From Rhodobacteraceae bacterium HTCC2083 (GTDB taxonomy: Bacteria; Pseudomonadota; Alphaproteobacteria; Rhodobacterales; Rhodobacteraceae), in NCBI GenBank assembly GCA_000156115.1, contig DS995276.1:3566620-3630619 (forward strand): 64,000 nt of DNA, given 5' to 3'. The notes under the pieces were generated by a model. It searched no databases and had not been told where the DNA came from. It was given only the letters and a program-made list of their open reading frames with translations. Both the position numbers and the translations under genes were made by a program. This document shows, piece after piece, positions 19,988 to 27,624 of this stretch; the stretch's first letter is position 1, and each line of letters begins with the position of its first letter.

Positions 19988-21078
19988 GCGCGCTGCCAGA
20001 TATGTTCGATATCCACACCAAGTTGACGATGCGAAGCTAGGCGAAACCGTGCAGCATCCGCCAACACATCATGCCCCATGCTAGCAAGACCTGCCAAACC
20101 ATCGCCGCCAATCGCGACACCCGCAGAATGGATAACCAAGCGATCCACCAAATCCGCGCGCAAAAGCGAGGCCGCCAAATGACCACCCCCTTCACAAAAC
20201 ACTCGCGTTAATCCTTTGTGGCCAAGAGCTTGCATCATCTGATGCGGTTCAAGACCTGACGCGTCCGTTTCGCAAGCGATCAACTCTGCGCCAAGATCGA
20301 TCCACGCTGCGCGATCCTCATCTTTGACGTCAGATCCATGACAAAGCCACACAGGAACATCCCGCGCGGTTTTAGCAAGCGAGCTCTCGAGATCAATCTT
20401 TAAGCTTTGGGCCGCAACAACGCGCACAGGCTGATGACCTATGCCCAAGCCTCGCACGGTCAGCGATGGATCATCGCCGCGCGCGGTCCCCGCGCCAATT
20501 AGCACTGCATCATGCGTTGCACGCATGGCATGGACAGCACGTCGCGCCTCTGAGCCGGTGATCCATTGGCTATCACCTGTAAGCGTGGCAATTCGCCCAT
20601 CAAGGCTCAGCGCCAACTTCAAGGTCACAAACGGCCGACCAACTTCTGTTTTCAGGAAAAACCCAGCGTTGCTCTCAGCTGCGTCTTTCGCACAAATTCC
20701 CGTCTCAACAACAACACCAGCCCCGCGCAGTTGTGCGAAGCCACGGCCAGACACACGCGGATCACTATCTTCCATTGCGGCAACCACTCGCGCGATCCCT
20801 GCTTCAATAAGGGCTTCACTACAGGGCGGCGTTTGCCCGTGATGCGCGCAAGGCTCCAGCGTGACGTAAGCCGTCGCACCATTCGCGCGCTTGCCTGCTT
20901 GCACCAAGGCGACGACTTCTGCATGAGGACGTCCGCCCACCTGCGTCCAACCACGACCCACGATGCGACCTGCGTTCACGATCACACAGCCCACCGCAGG
21001 ATTAGGCCACGTACGACCAAGGCCTCGCCGCGCAAGCGACAAGGCCATTTTCATATAAGCTTGATCGCTTAAGATCAC
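19984..21078 (-). CDS. ribD: Bifunctional riboflavin deaminase/reductase RibD
   Basis: 364 residues. Deaminates and then reduces the pyrimidine intermediate in riboflavin synthesis. The N-terminal deaminase domain has the zinc motif HAEVVAL (as [13 protein letters not shown]) and [12 protein letters not shown]. The C-terminal reductase domain has [33 protein letters not shown] and the late [14 protein letters not shown]. It follows nrdR with a 4-base overlap (ATGA), the common nrdR-ribD order of alphaproteobacteria. Confidence 0.95.
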   Translation of the reverse strand: MILSDQAYMKMALSLARRGLGRTWPNPAVGCVIVNAGRIVGRGWTQVGGRPHAEVVALVQAGKRANGATAYVTLEPCAHHGQTPPCSEALIEAGIARVVAAMEDSDPRVSGRGFAQLRGAGVVVETGICAKDAAESNAGFFLKTEVGRPFVTLKLALSLDGRIATLTGDSQWITGSEARRAVHAMRATHDAVLIGAGTARGDDPSLTVRGLGIGHQPVRVVAAQSLKIDLESSLAKTARDVPVWLCHGSDVKDEDRAAWIDLGAELIACETDASGLEPHQMMQALGHKGLTRVFCEGGGHLAASLLRADLVDRLVIHSAGVAIGGDGLAGLASMGHDVLADAARFRLASHRQLGVDIEHIWQRA

Positions 21079-21542
21079 TCTTCGGGCGTCACGTCAGGAC
21101 GCAACTCGGAAACGAATTTATCAAAGTCATCAGCGGCTTGGAAGTTTTTGTAAACACTCGCAAAGCGCACATAGGCGACAGTGTCGATCCGTGCCAACGC
21201 TTCCATGACAATCTCACCAATCTGCTTAGAATTGATGTCTGTCTCGCCCATACTCTCCAATCGGCGCACAATACCCGATATCATTTGATCCATCCGCTCC
21301 GGCTCAACAGGTCGTTTCTGAAGCGCTATCCGAATAGAGCGTTCCAGCTTGTCACGATCAAAATCTTCACGACGGCCATTGGACTTGATAACCACCAAAT
21401 CTCGTAGCTGCACGCGTTCATATGTTGTAAAACGCCCACCACACGCGGGGCAAAAACGCCGCCGACGAATGGACACATGATCCTCGGCAGGACGTGAGTC
21501 CTTCACCTGAGTATCTATATTTCCGCAAAATGGGCAGCGCAT
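21075..21542 (-). CDS. nrdR: Transcriptional repressor NrdR
   Basis: 155 residues. It senses ATP/dATP and represses ribonucleotide reductase genes. The N-terminal zinc ribbon is [17 protein letters not shown] with [17 protein letters not shown]; an ATP-cone domain follows ([21 protein letters not shown]). The ATG at 21542 is chosen because it opens with the conserved MRCPFC and follows AAGGGGG; the frame extends 17 codons further upstream without homology-like sequence. Co-transcribed with ribD. Confidence 0.95.
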   Translation of the reverse strand: MRCPFCGNIDTQVKDSRPAEDHVSIRRRRFCPACGGRFTTYERVQLRDLVVIKSNGRREDFDRDKLERSIRIALQKRPVEPERMDQMISGIVRRLESMGETDINSKQIGEIVMEALARIDTVAYVRFASVYKNFQAADDFDKFVSELRPDVTPEE

Positions 21543-21689
21543 GGCCGTCCCCCTTATATACTGTCTCTGCCTCTGGCCGTGGGTTTGCCCCACTTATCCA
21601 CAGGCTTTATAGGCCCTCCGCTAGAGTTTGGGTAGAGGGCATTTGGAGACGCAGTATCTAGTGTGGCTTGGGAGACTCAGAAACCGAAA

Positions 21690-22220
21690 TCACCCTTCGA
21701 TCATGGCCTTAAGGTTAGAAAGACTAACCTCATAGTCGCCTCCAACCCACTTATCCATCATGAGCCCCATGTGACGGCCAATCGGGCTGATGCCCATGTC
21801 GGTTTCCAGATCCCAAGTGATCATGATTTTGCCACCCGCCTCCACAAGGTTAAACGCTGCCAATGCAGTGCCCTGCCCACCAAAATCTAGGGCGGTGACA
21901 ACGTTCTGGCTCTCAATACTTTCAACGATTTGCTGCTTGCCAATGCCGACCTGGGAATGTTCCGAGGTCCACTCGAGCTTGGCTGCGACACCGGTGTCAG
22001 GACCTGAATACTGCAAGTTCACTTTTGGATCACAGACTAGCCTGGGTGACCAATCTGCACCTACTTTTAAACCATTTACCTTGGCAAAAACCTCTGCCGC
22101 AGGCGCATCGATTTCAATCGATCTTGCAACTTTGACGTCGCGCGGCAACAAGAAAGAAACCAGCACCAAACCTAAAATAATAACAACGAAAAGAGTAAGA
22201 ATTCTTTTCAAAAAGATCAT
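21690..22220 (-). CDS. SRPBCC (polyketide cyclase/START-like) family membrane-anchored protein
   Basis: 176 residues. One N-terminal hydrophobic helix (residues about 5-27, LTLFVVIILGLVLVSFLLP) is followed by a START-like fold of the polyketide cyclase/dehydrase type (SIEIDAPAAEVFAKVNGLK, then a central WDLETDMG and the C-terminal helix WVGGDYEVSLSNLKAMIE). Proteins of this shape bind small hydrophobic ligands, but the ligand here is unknown. It is on the minus strand between nrdR and the hlyU-like pseudogene and appears to be a single gene. Confidence 0.75.
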   Translation of the reverse strand: MIFLKRILTLFVVIILGLVLVSFLLPRDVKVARSIEIDAPAAEVFAKVNGLKVGADWSPRLVCDPKVNLQYSGPDTGVAAKLEWTSEHSQVGIGKQQIVESIESQNVVTALDFGGQGTALAAFNLVEAGGKIMITWDLETDMGISPIGRHMGLMMDKWVGGDYEVSLSNLKAMIEG

Positions 22221-22290
22221 AGCGCCTCCCTTTGATGAGAGTACCTATAAGCTATTTTGACCCAAAAGTCATGTCCGTCGTGACAATAGC

Positions 22291-22563
22291 CTAAAACAGA
22301 CGCTCGCCCATTTGGTCAATCATCTGCTTGGCTTTGGCGATAGACGCCTCGCGACATTGCTCAATATCAGCGATTGTATCTGCGCGAATAAGGCGGTGGG
22401 TTTTCACCTCACCGCCTATTTCTTTTTCAATCACCGCACACAAGCGAAAGCCTTGGCTTTCTTACATTGGCTCAGGCGTGATGTGAAAGCCCTGATACTC
22501 AACCAACATATCGACAGAGGCCTCCGGTGTTTTAGAACCAAATAGGCGCGAAAAAAGCGACAT
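22291..22563 (-). pseudogene. HlyU-like protein gene with in-frame TAA
   Basis: A 91-codon frame reads MSLFSRLFGSK ... YQGFHITPEPM, then TAA at 22462-22464 (codon 34), then continues in the same frame as ESQGFRLCAVIEKEIGGEV and KTHRLIRADTIADI to GERLF and a TAG. Both parts match the HlyU family pattern (YKGF-x-I-x-PEP, then EKEI-GGEVKTH-LIRADT, ending KAKQMID-x-x-GERLF), so the gene is interrupted by a nonsense codon. It starts 10 bases after the rpoD stop with a strong AAGGGGG ribosome site, so it was the downstream partner of rpoD. It is too short and degraded to be found by length-based calling. A sequencing error is possible. Confidence 0.8.
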
Positions 22564-22573
22564 GTTGCCCCCC

Positions 22574-24556
22574 TTACTGATCCAGGAAGCTGCGCAGCTT
22601 GCGAGAACGGCTTGGATGCTTAAGTTTACGCAGAGCCTTCGCTTCGATCTGACGAATTCGTTCGCGCGTTACGCTGAACTGCTGACCCACCTCTTCAAGA
22701 GTGTGATCGGTATTCATACCGATACCAAAACGCATCCGCAAAACCCGTTCTTCACGCGGCGTGAGCGAGGACAGAACTCGCGTTGTCGTCTCTTTGAGGT
22801 TTTCCTGAATGGCGCTATCCAAAGGCAGAACCGCATTCTTATCCTCAATGAAATCACCAAGTTGGCTGTCTTCCTCGTCACCAATCGGCGTCTCCAAAGA
22901 AATCGGCTCTTTCGCAATTTTCATGACCTTGCGTACTTTTTCCAGAGGCATTTGCAGCTTGGCTGCCAGTTCCTCTGGTGTCGGCTCACGACCGATTTCG
23001 TGGAGCATCTGACGACCTGTACGCACCAGTTTGTTGATCGTCTCGATCATGTGCACTGGAATACGAATTGTGCGGGCTTGATCAGCAATGGAGCGGGTAA
23101 TTGCCTGACGAATCCACCATGTCGCATAGGTGCTAAATTTATAGCCACGACGGTATTCAAACTTATCGACCGCTTTCATCAGGCCGATGTTACCTTCTTG
23201 AATCAAATCAAGGAATTGCAGGCCACGGTTAGTATACTTCTTGGCAATGGAAATCACTAAGCGAAGGTTCGCTTCGACCATTTCTTTCTTGGCCTGACGC
23301 GCTTCTTTTTCGCCTTTCTGAACCTGCTGCACAATGCGGCGGAATTCGGAGATATCGAGACCAACATATTGACCGACTTGCGCCATATCAGCACGCAATT
23401 CTTCAACTTTGTCGGTTGAGCGTTCGATGAACATCTGCCAACCACGCCCCGCCTTACCAGCCATTTCTTCCAGCCAGTTCGGGTCAAGCTCACGACCTCG
23501 ATATGCCTCAACAAATTCACGGCGGTTGATGCGCGCTTGGTCTGCGAGCTTCACGATGGAGCTATCGATGCTCATAACGCGGCGGTTAATACCGTAGAGC
23601 TGATCGATCAACGCCTCTATGCGGTTATTATGTAAGTGCATCTCGTTGACCAAAACAACAATCTCGGAACGCAGCTTTTGATAGTTCGCCTCTTGCTTGT
23701 CAGAGAAACTATCGTCTTCGTTCAAAGTCGCCGAAATCCGACTGTCTTGCATTTGAGAAAGCTGCTCGTAGAGACCAGCAATAACCTCCAAAGACTCCAA
23801 AACCTGCGGCTTGAGCGCAGCTTCCATCGCAGCAAGCGACATATTCGCCTGTTCATCTTCATCATCATCGTCGTCATCACTAGTGATCGGGTTGCCGTCC
23901 GCATCAAGTTCAGCCATCCCTTCGGCCTTTGGCGCAGTCGTTGAATTGGCAGCGGTAGGCACAACAGGCGTGGTTTCCTCTTCGCCCATCTGATCTCCAA
24001 ATGTAGCTTCAAGATCGATGACATCACGCAACAAAATATCTTCGGAAAGAAGCTCGTCGCGCCAAATTGTAATCGCCTGGAAGGTCAGCGGGCTTTCGCA
24101 CAGCCCTGCAATCATCGTATTACGACCTGCCTCAATGCGCTTGGCAATGGCGATTTCGCCTTCCCGCGACAGCAGTTCGACAGAGCCCATCTCACGCAAG
24201 TACATACGCACAGGGTCGTCAGTACGATCCAACTTTTCGGAAGCGGCCGTGGAAACGGCGACTTCTTTGTTGGTCCCCGCCGCAACGAGATCGGTAGTAC
24301 CCTTGTCTTCTTCTTCGGCGTCTTCGTCTTCTTCGGTTACCTGAATGCCCATTTCAGAGAGCATCGACATGACGTCCTCGATCTGATCCGAGCTAACCTG
24401 ATCCGGCGGCAAAACCGCGTTCAACTGGTCATATGTAATGAACCCGCGCTCGCGCGCGTCGGCGATCATTTTCTTGACGGCGGTTTGGCTCATATCGAGC
24501 GTATGCGCAGAGTCCTGATCGTCGGATTTGCGGTCGTCATTATCTTTGGCGGCCAT
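22574..24556 (-). CDS. rpoD: RNA polymerase primary sigma factor RpoD (sigma-70)
   Basis: 660 residues. Housekeeping sigma factor. Region 1.1 is at the start ([20 protein letters not shown]), followed by an acidic, Asp-rich insertion (residues about 225-240, [12 protein letters not shown]). Region 1.2 is [21 protein letters not shown]; the region 2 core includes [41 protein letters not shown] and [17 protein letters not shown]; region 4 is [20 protein letters not shown]. It follows dnaG in the usual alphaproteobacterial order and is preceded by an unusual cluster of GANTC sites. Confidence 0.97.
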   Translation of the reverse strand: MAAKDNDDRKSDDQDSAHTLDMSQTAVKKMIADARERGFITYDQLNAVLPPDQVSSDQIEDVMSMLSEMGIQVTEEDEDAEEEDKGTTDLVAAGTNKEVAVSTAASEKLDRTDDPVRMYLREMGSVELLSREGEIAIAKRIEAGRNTMIAGLCESPLTFQAITIWRDELLSEDILLRDVIDLEATFGDQMGEEETTPVVPTAANSTTAPKAEGMAELDADGNPITSDDDDDDEDEQANMSLAAMEAALKPQVLESLEVIAGLYEQLSQMQDSRISATLNEDDSFSDKQEANYQKLRSEIVVLVNEMHLHNNRIEALIDQLYGINRRVMSIDSSIVKLADQARINRREFVEAYRGRELDPNWLEEMAGKAGRGWQMFIERSTDKVEELRADMAQVGQYVGLDISEFRRIVQQVQKGEKEARQAKKEMVEANLRLVISIAKKYTNRGLQFLDLIQEGNIGLMKAVDKFEYRRGYKFSTYATWWIRQAITRSIADQARTIRIPVHMIETINKLVRTGRQMLHEIGREPTPEELAAKLQMPLEKVRKVMKIAKEPISLETPIGDEEDSQLGDFIEDKNAVLPLDSAIQENLKETTTRVLSSLTPREERVLRMRFGIGMNTDHTLEEVGQQFSVTRERIRQIEAKALRKLKHPSRSRKLRSFLDQ

Positions 24557-24601
24557 GCAGATGCTCCTGTATGGGGCGCTAAGCCCCTGAATTGGCTACG
24601 G

Positions 24602-24671
24602 TTCGAATCAATTGCACAACATCGAAGTGATTCGACTGTTTCGAATCATAGCGCGTGAAAGTGATTCGAAA
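24602..24671. promoter_or_regulatory. Four TGATTCGA/TCGAATCA octamers (GANTC cluster) upstream of rpoD
   Basis: Within 70 bases upstream of the rpoD start are four copies of the octamer TGATTCGA or its complement, arranged as two inverted pairs: TCGAATCA 24603-24610 with TGATTCGA 24628-24635, and TTTCGAATCA 24639-24648 with TGATTCGAAA 24662-24671. Each octamer contains a GANTC site (24605, 24629, 24643, 24663), the target of the alphaproteobacterial methyltransferase CcrM. The arrangement looks like a regulator-binding region or a methylation-sensitive promoter. The role is inferred. Confidence 0.55.
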
Positions 24672-24718
24672 ACCCGTTTACCCTGATTTCTTTACCTATT
24701 CCTCACCAAAATGCCAAT

Positions 24719-26683
24719 TCATGGCTCTTTGGTAACGTTCAACTTCCCGAGCAAAGCATCAAAAGCACTTTTCTCGTCACGACTGATTCGCGCGCCATTC
24801 GGGGCGGTATCATATTCAGCCTTGTCTTCATGTTCACTGCGCATCGCGAGATTTCGCGCTTGCGCTGCTTGCCCTAACCGCCAAGTCACACTTTCATCAG
24901 CGAGCCCCACGAGGTCTTCTGCCGCTTCAGCCACTTCTGCGCTTAGCCCTTGCTCCGCTTCGAGTTTGGCCAATTCTTCAGAGATTGCCATCATCGCCAT
25001 CTCTATGTCACCAGGCCGGCGAACGCAGGGTGTAATCGCCACATGGCCCGCGCCGAGCAGATTTTCAAGGCTATCGGTACCGCGCGCGTCAACAATTTTT
25101 TCGCGCAACACTTCTGGACCATGACTAGAATGAACAAGGATCAGATCGAGAAAAGCGCGGTGCTCCTGCGTGCTCACGTGCAACTCTTCCAACTGGCCTT
25201 CGAATTCGGCAACAACATCCGGTGTGCAGATCAAGCTCGCGATGATCACTGCTTCGCGCATTTGGCGCTGAGTATCTTCGCCCGCACCCGCCAAAAGCGA
25301 GGCTTTGGCACTGGCGGTAGCCGGTGCAGGTGGCGGATTGCGCCAATCGCCGCGCTTGCCCTTTGCCCACGGCTTTTTCGAACTGCTTCCGCCAGATCCA
25401 GCACGGAACAATTGCCAGCGCATATCCTTAATAGCCTGGCCATAATGCGAACGGATAGACGGATCGCGAATGAGCATCAGCTTTTCACGCAGCGTCTTAT
25501 CAAGCGCGGCTTTGCGTTCGGGACTGTCGAAATTCTTGCCTTCGATCTCTTTGTCCCAGAGTAATTGTACCATGGGCATCGCACCGTCGATCACTCGCTG
25601 CACCGCCTCTGGGCCTTCCGCGCGGATCAGATCGTCGGGGTCTTTGCCCTCTGGCATCAGCGCAAATCGCAAGCTTTTGCCCGCTTCCAACAATGGCAGC
25701 GCCAGATCAATCAAACGCTGCGCCGCACGTAGACCCGCCGTATCGCCATCAAGCGCAATTATCGGCTCATCCGAGATCCGCCACAACAGATGCAACTGGT
25801 TATCCGTGATAGCGGTGCCAAGCGGCGCGACGCACGCGCCAAAGCCCCCCTCCGCAAGCGCAATCACATCCATATAGCCTTCGGCCACGATTAGCGGCGC
25901 GCCTTTGCCAGCGGCTTCGCGGGCGGGACCGTGGTTATAGAGGCTGCGCCCCTTATCAAACAAAAGCGTTTCCGGCGAATTCAGATATTTTGCGTTGTCA
26001 TTGGGATCCATCGCACGACCCCCAAAGGCCGTACAACGCCCGCGCGCATCGCGAATGGGAAAGATGATGCGATTGCGGAACGTGTCATAGGGCTTGCCGC
26101 CTTTGCTTGACGGTTTGGCAAGACCCGCCGCGAGGATCTTCTCAGCCGAAACGCCCTTACCGCTCAAATGATCCCAAAGCCCTTGCCATGCGTCAGGCGC
26201 AAAGCCGATCTCAAACCGCTCTTGTGTCGCTTCTTTCAAGCCGCGCCGATCGAGATAGCCGCGCGCCTCAGAAGCGTTGCCAGTACGCAATTGCAGACGG
26301 AAAAACTGCACCGCTTGCTCCATCACATCGACAAGCTCTGTGCGCTCATCTGCTTTTTGCTGCGCACGCGGATCTTGCTTTGGAACCTCTAATCCGGCTT
26401 CGCCTGCAAGGATTTCGATGGCCTCCATAAAGCCAACGTTTTCGGTCTCACGCACAAAGGAAATCGCATCACCTTTGGCCTGACATCCAAAGCAATAATA
26501 GAACCCTTTTCGGTCATCTACATGAAAAGAAGCAGATTTTTCTTGGTGGAACGGGCATGGTGCCCACATATCGCCCTTGCCCTGATTGGACTTGCGAGAA
26601 TCCCACATCACTTTGCGACCCACAACCTGCGAAAGGCTGAGGCGCGTGCGCAGCTCATCAAGGAATCCGGGGGGCAGGCTCAT
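24719..26683 (-). CDS. dnaG: DNA primase DnaG
   Basis: 654 residues. Makes RNA primers for replication. The CHC2 zinc finger is near residues 40-65 (CPFHQEKSASFHVDDRKG, then YYCFGC), with SLSQVVGRKVMW before it. The catalytic core includes GFAPDAWQGL, FRNRIIFPIRDARGRCTAFGGRA, YLNSPETLLFDKGRSLYN, the TOPRIM motif LIVAEGYMDVIAL and ALDGDTAGLRAAQR. The C-terminal helicase-binding part is more variable with an Ala-rich linker (PPPAPATASAKASLLAGAG). It precedes rpoD in the replication/sigma pair found in many bacteria. Confidence 0.96.
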   Translation of the reverse strand: MSLPPGFLDELRTRLSLSQVVGRKVMWDSRKSNQGKGDMWAPCPFHQEKSASFHVDDRKGFYYCFGCQAKGDAISFVRETENVGFMEAIEILAGEAGLEVPKQDPRAQQKADERTELVDVMEQAVQFFRLQLRTGNASEARGYLDRRGLKEATQERFEIGFAPDAWQGLWDHLSGKGVSAEKILAAGLAKPSSKGGKPYDTFRNRIIFPIRDARGRCTAFGGRAMDPNDNAKYLNSPETLLFDKGRSLYNHGPAREAAGKGAPLIVAEGYMDVIALAEGGFGACVAPLGTAITDNQLHLLWRISDEPIIALDGDTAGLRAAQRLIDLALPLLEAGKSLRFALMPEGKDPDDLIRAEGPEAVQRVIDGAMPMVQLLWDKEIEGKNFDSPERKAALDKTLREKLMLIRDPSIRSHYGQAIKDMRWQLFRAGSGGSSSKKPWAKGKRGDWRNPPPAPATASAKASLLAGAGEDTQRQMREAVIIASLICTPDVVAEFEGQLEELHVSTQEHRAFLDLILVHSSHGPEVLREKIVDARGTDSLENLLGAGHVAITPCVRRPGDIEMAMMAISEELAKLEAEQGLSAEVAEAAEDLVGLADESVTWRLGQAAQARNLAMRSEHEDKAEYDTAPNGARISRDEKSAFDALLGKLNVTKEP

Positions 26684-26719
26684 GCGCTCAGTATCTATCG
26701 CAGCGCTGACAGAGTCCAG

Positions 26720-27034
26720 TTAGCCATTGAAGCCTTTGCATTGCTCCGAAAACGACGCTTCCACATCGCCTTGCAGCTTTTCCTTATCTAGACCGTACAC
26801 AAAGCTGCTGAGGTAGGGGATCATTTGCAAGTGGTTTAACTGGTCGTCGTCATATTGCCCGGCAACTATCAGCTGCGCTTCCTTTTCGTCGCTGCCATCT
26901 TTACGCAAATCAGCCATTTGCTGGCTGGCATACGCTAGCTCTTCGCAGAACTTGTCCTTCTTGGATTTCGCGGCAGCAGGCATGGCCACAAACACACAAA
27001 GCGTGACACAGCTTACAAAATGCGACATCTTCAT
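26720..27034 (-). CDS. Small secreted protein of unknown function
   Basis: 104 residues. Signal peptide MKMSHFVSCVTLCVFVAMPAAA with cleavage expected after about residue 22, then a short, charged, mostly helical domain with two cysteines (KFCEELAY and SEQCKGF) that could form a disulfide. No family recognised. It lies alone on the minus strand between dnaG (37 bases downstream) and soxG (57 bases upstream). The signal peptide and cysteine pair support it being a real gene. Confidence 0.65.
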   Translation of the reverse strand: MKMSHFVSCVTLCVFVAMPAAAKSKKDKFCEELAYASQQMADLRKDGSDEKEAQLIVAGQYDDDQLNHLQMIPYLSSFVYGLDKEKLQGDVEASFSEQCKGFNG

Positions 27035-27090
27035 AGCCTTATACTCCTCACCCGTCGAGACGGTGTATTTAGGTCATCTAAGCCCAAAAG

Positions 27091-27624
27091 TCACCCGCGC
27101 GCTGACAGAAGCCTTATCTTATGCGTCACCTCATGCACCATTGTGCCCGCCATCGAACGGAAGGTCATCAAGCGAAACGCGTCTTTGCCTTTACGCGTTA
27201 TATGTAACGGCATATGCCCCAGCTGACTGCGCAACGCATGTCCACGTTTGAATGTGACCTCCCTCAGATCAACTGGAACAAGTCGCGCAAGCACCGCTTC
27301 ACTGCCCACCCCCTCAAAGGTGATTGCACACCACGCATCGCTTTGATCCGTAAGCGCCGCATGTTCGGCAAGGCTCATATCCACCGCGCCGCCGATTACC
27401 AAATACTGCCCTTGCGAGAACCAAACGACCTCTTGCCCCGTTTTCGAAACGGAGCGTCCTACTTTAGGCAACACACCTCCAAGCAGCTTTTCCACTTGGG
27501 CATCTTGGTCCTTAAATGGCGCGAGAGAGGTCATAACACCCAGCGCGACTTCGCGCAGGTTCAAACCACCCATTGTGACAGGTAACAGCCCCTCAGCCGG
27601 TGTTTTTGCCATTAAATCAACCAC
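27091..27624 (-). CDS. soxG: Sarcosine oxidase gamma subunit
   Basis: 177 residues. Smallest but one of the heterotetrameric sarcosine oxidase subunits, fold related to the glycine cleavage T-protein family. Visible features: VVDLMAKTPAEGLLPVTMGG at the start, GQEVVWFSQGQYLVIGGAVDMS in the middle, ITFEGVGSEAVLARLVPVDLRE near the C-terminus and a MPLHITRKGKDAFRLMTFRSMAG end. The GTG at 27624 is chosen: it overlaps the soxA end by 8 bases and has GAGGGGGG 8 bases upstream, while the next ATG (27612) has no ribosome site. Confidence 0.88.
   Translation of the reverse strand: MVDLMAKTPAEGLLPVTMGGLNLREVALGVMTSLAPFKDQDAQVEKLLGGVLPKVGRSVSKTGQEVVWFSQGQYLVIGGAVDMSLAEHAALTDQSDAWCAITFEGVGSEAVLARLVPVDLREVTFKRGHALRSQLGHMPLHITRKGKDAFRLMTFRSMAGTMVHEVTHKIRLLSARG

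Noticed and set aside
22562-23260. Plus-strand frame of 232 codons over rpoD
   Set aside because: Lies opposite a highly conserved sigma-factor region; composition is that of a shadow.
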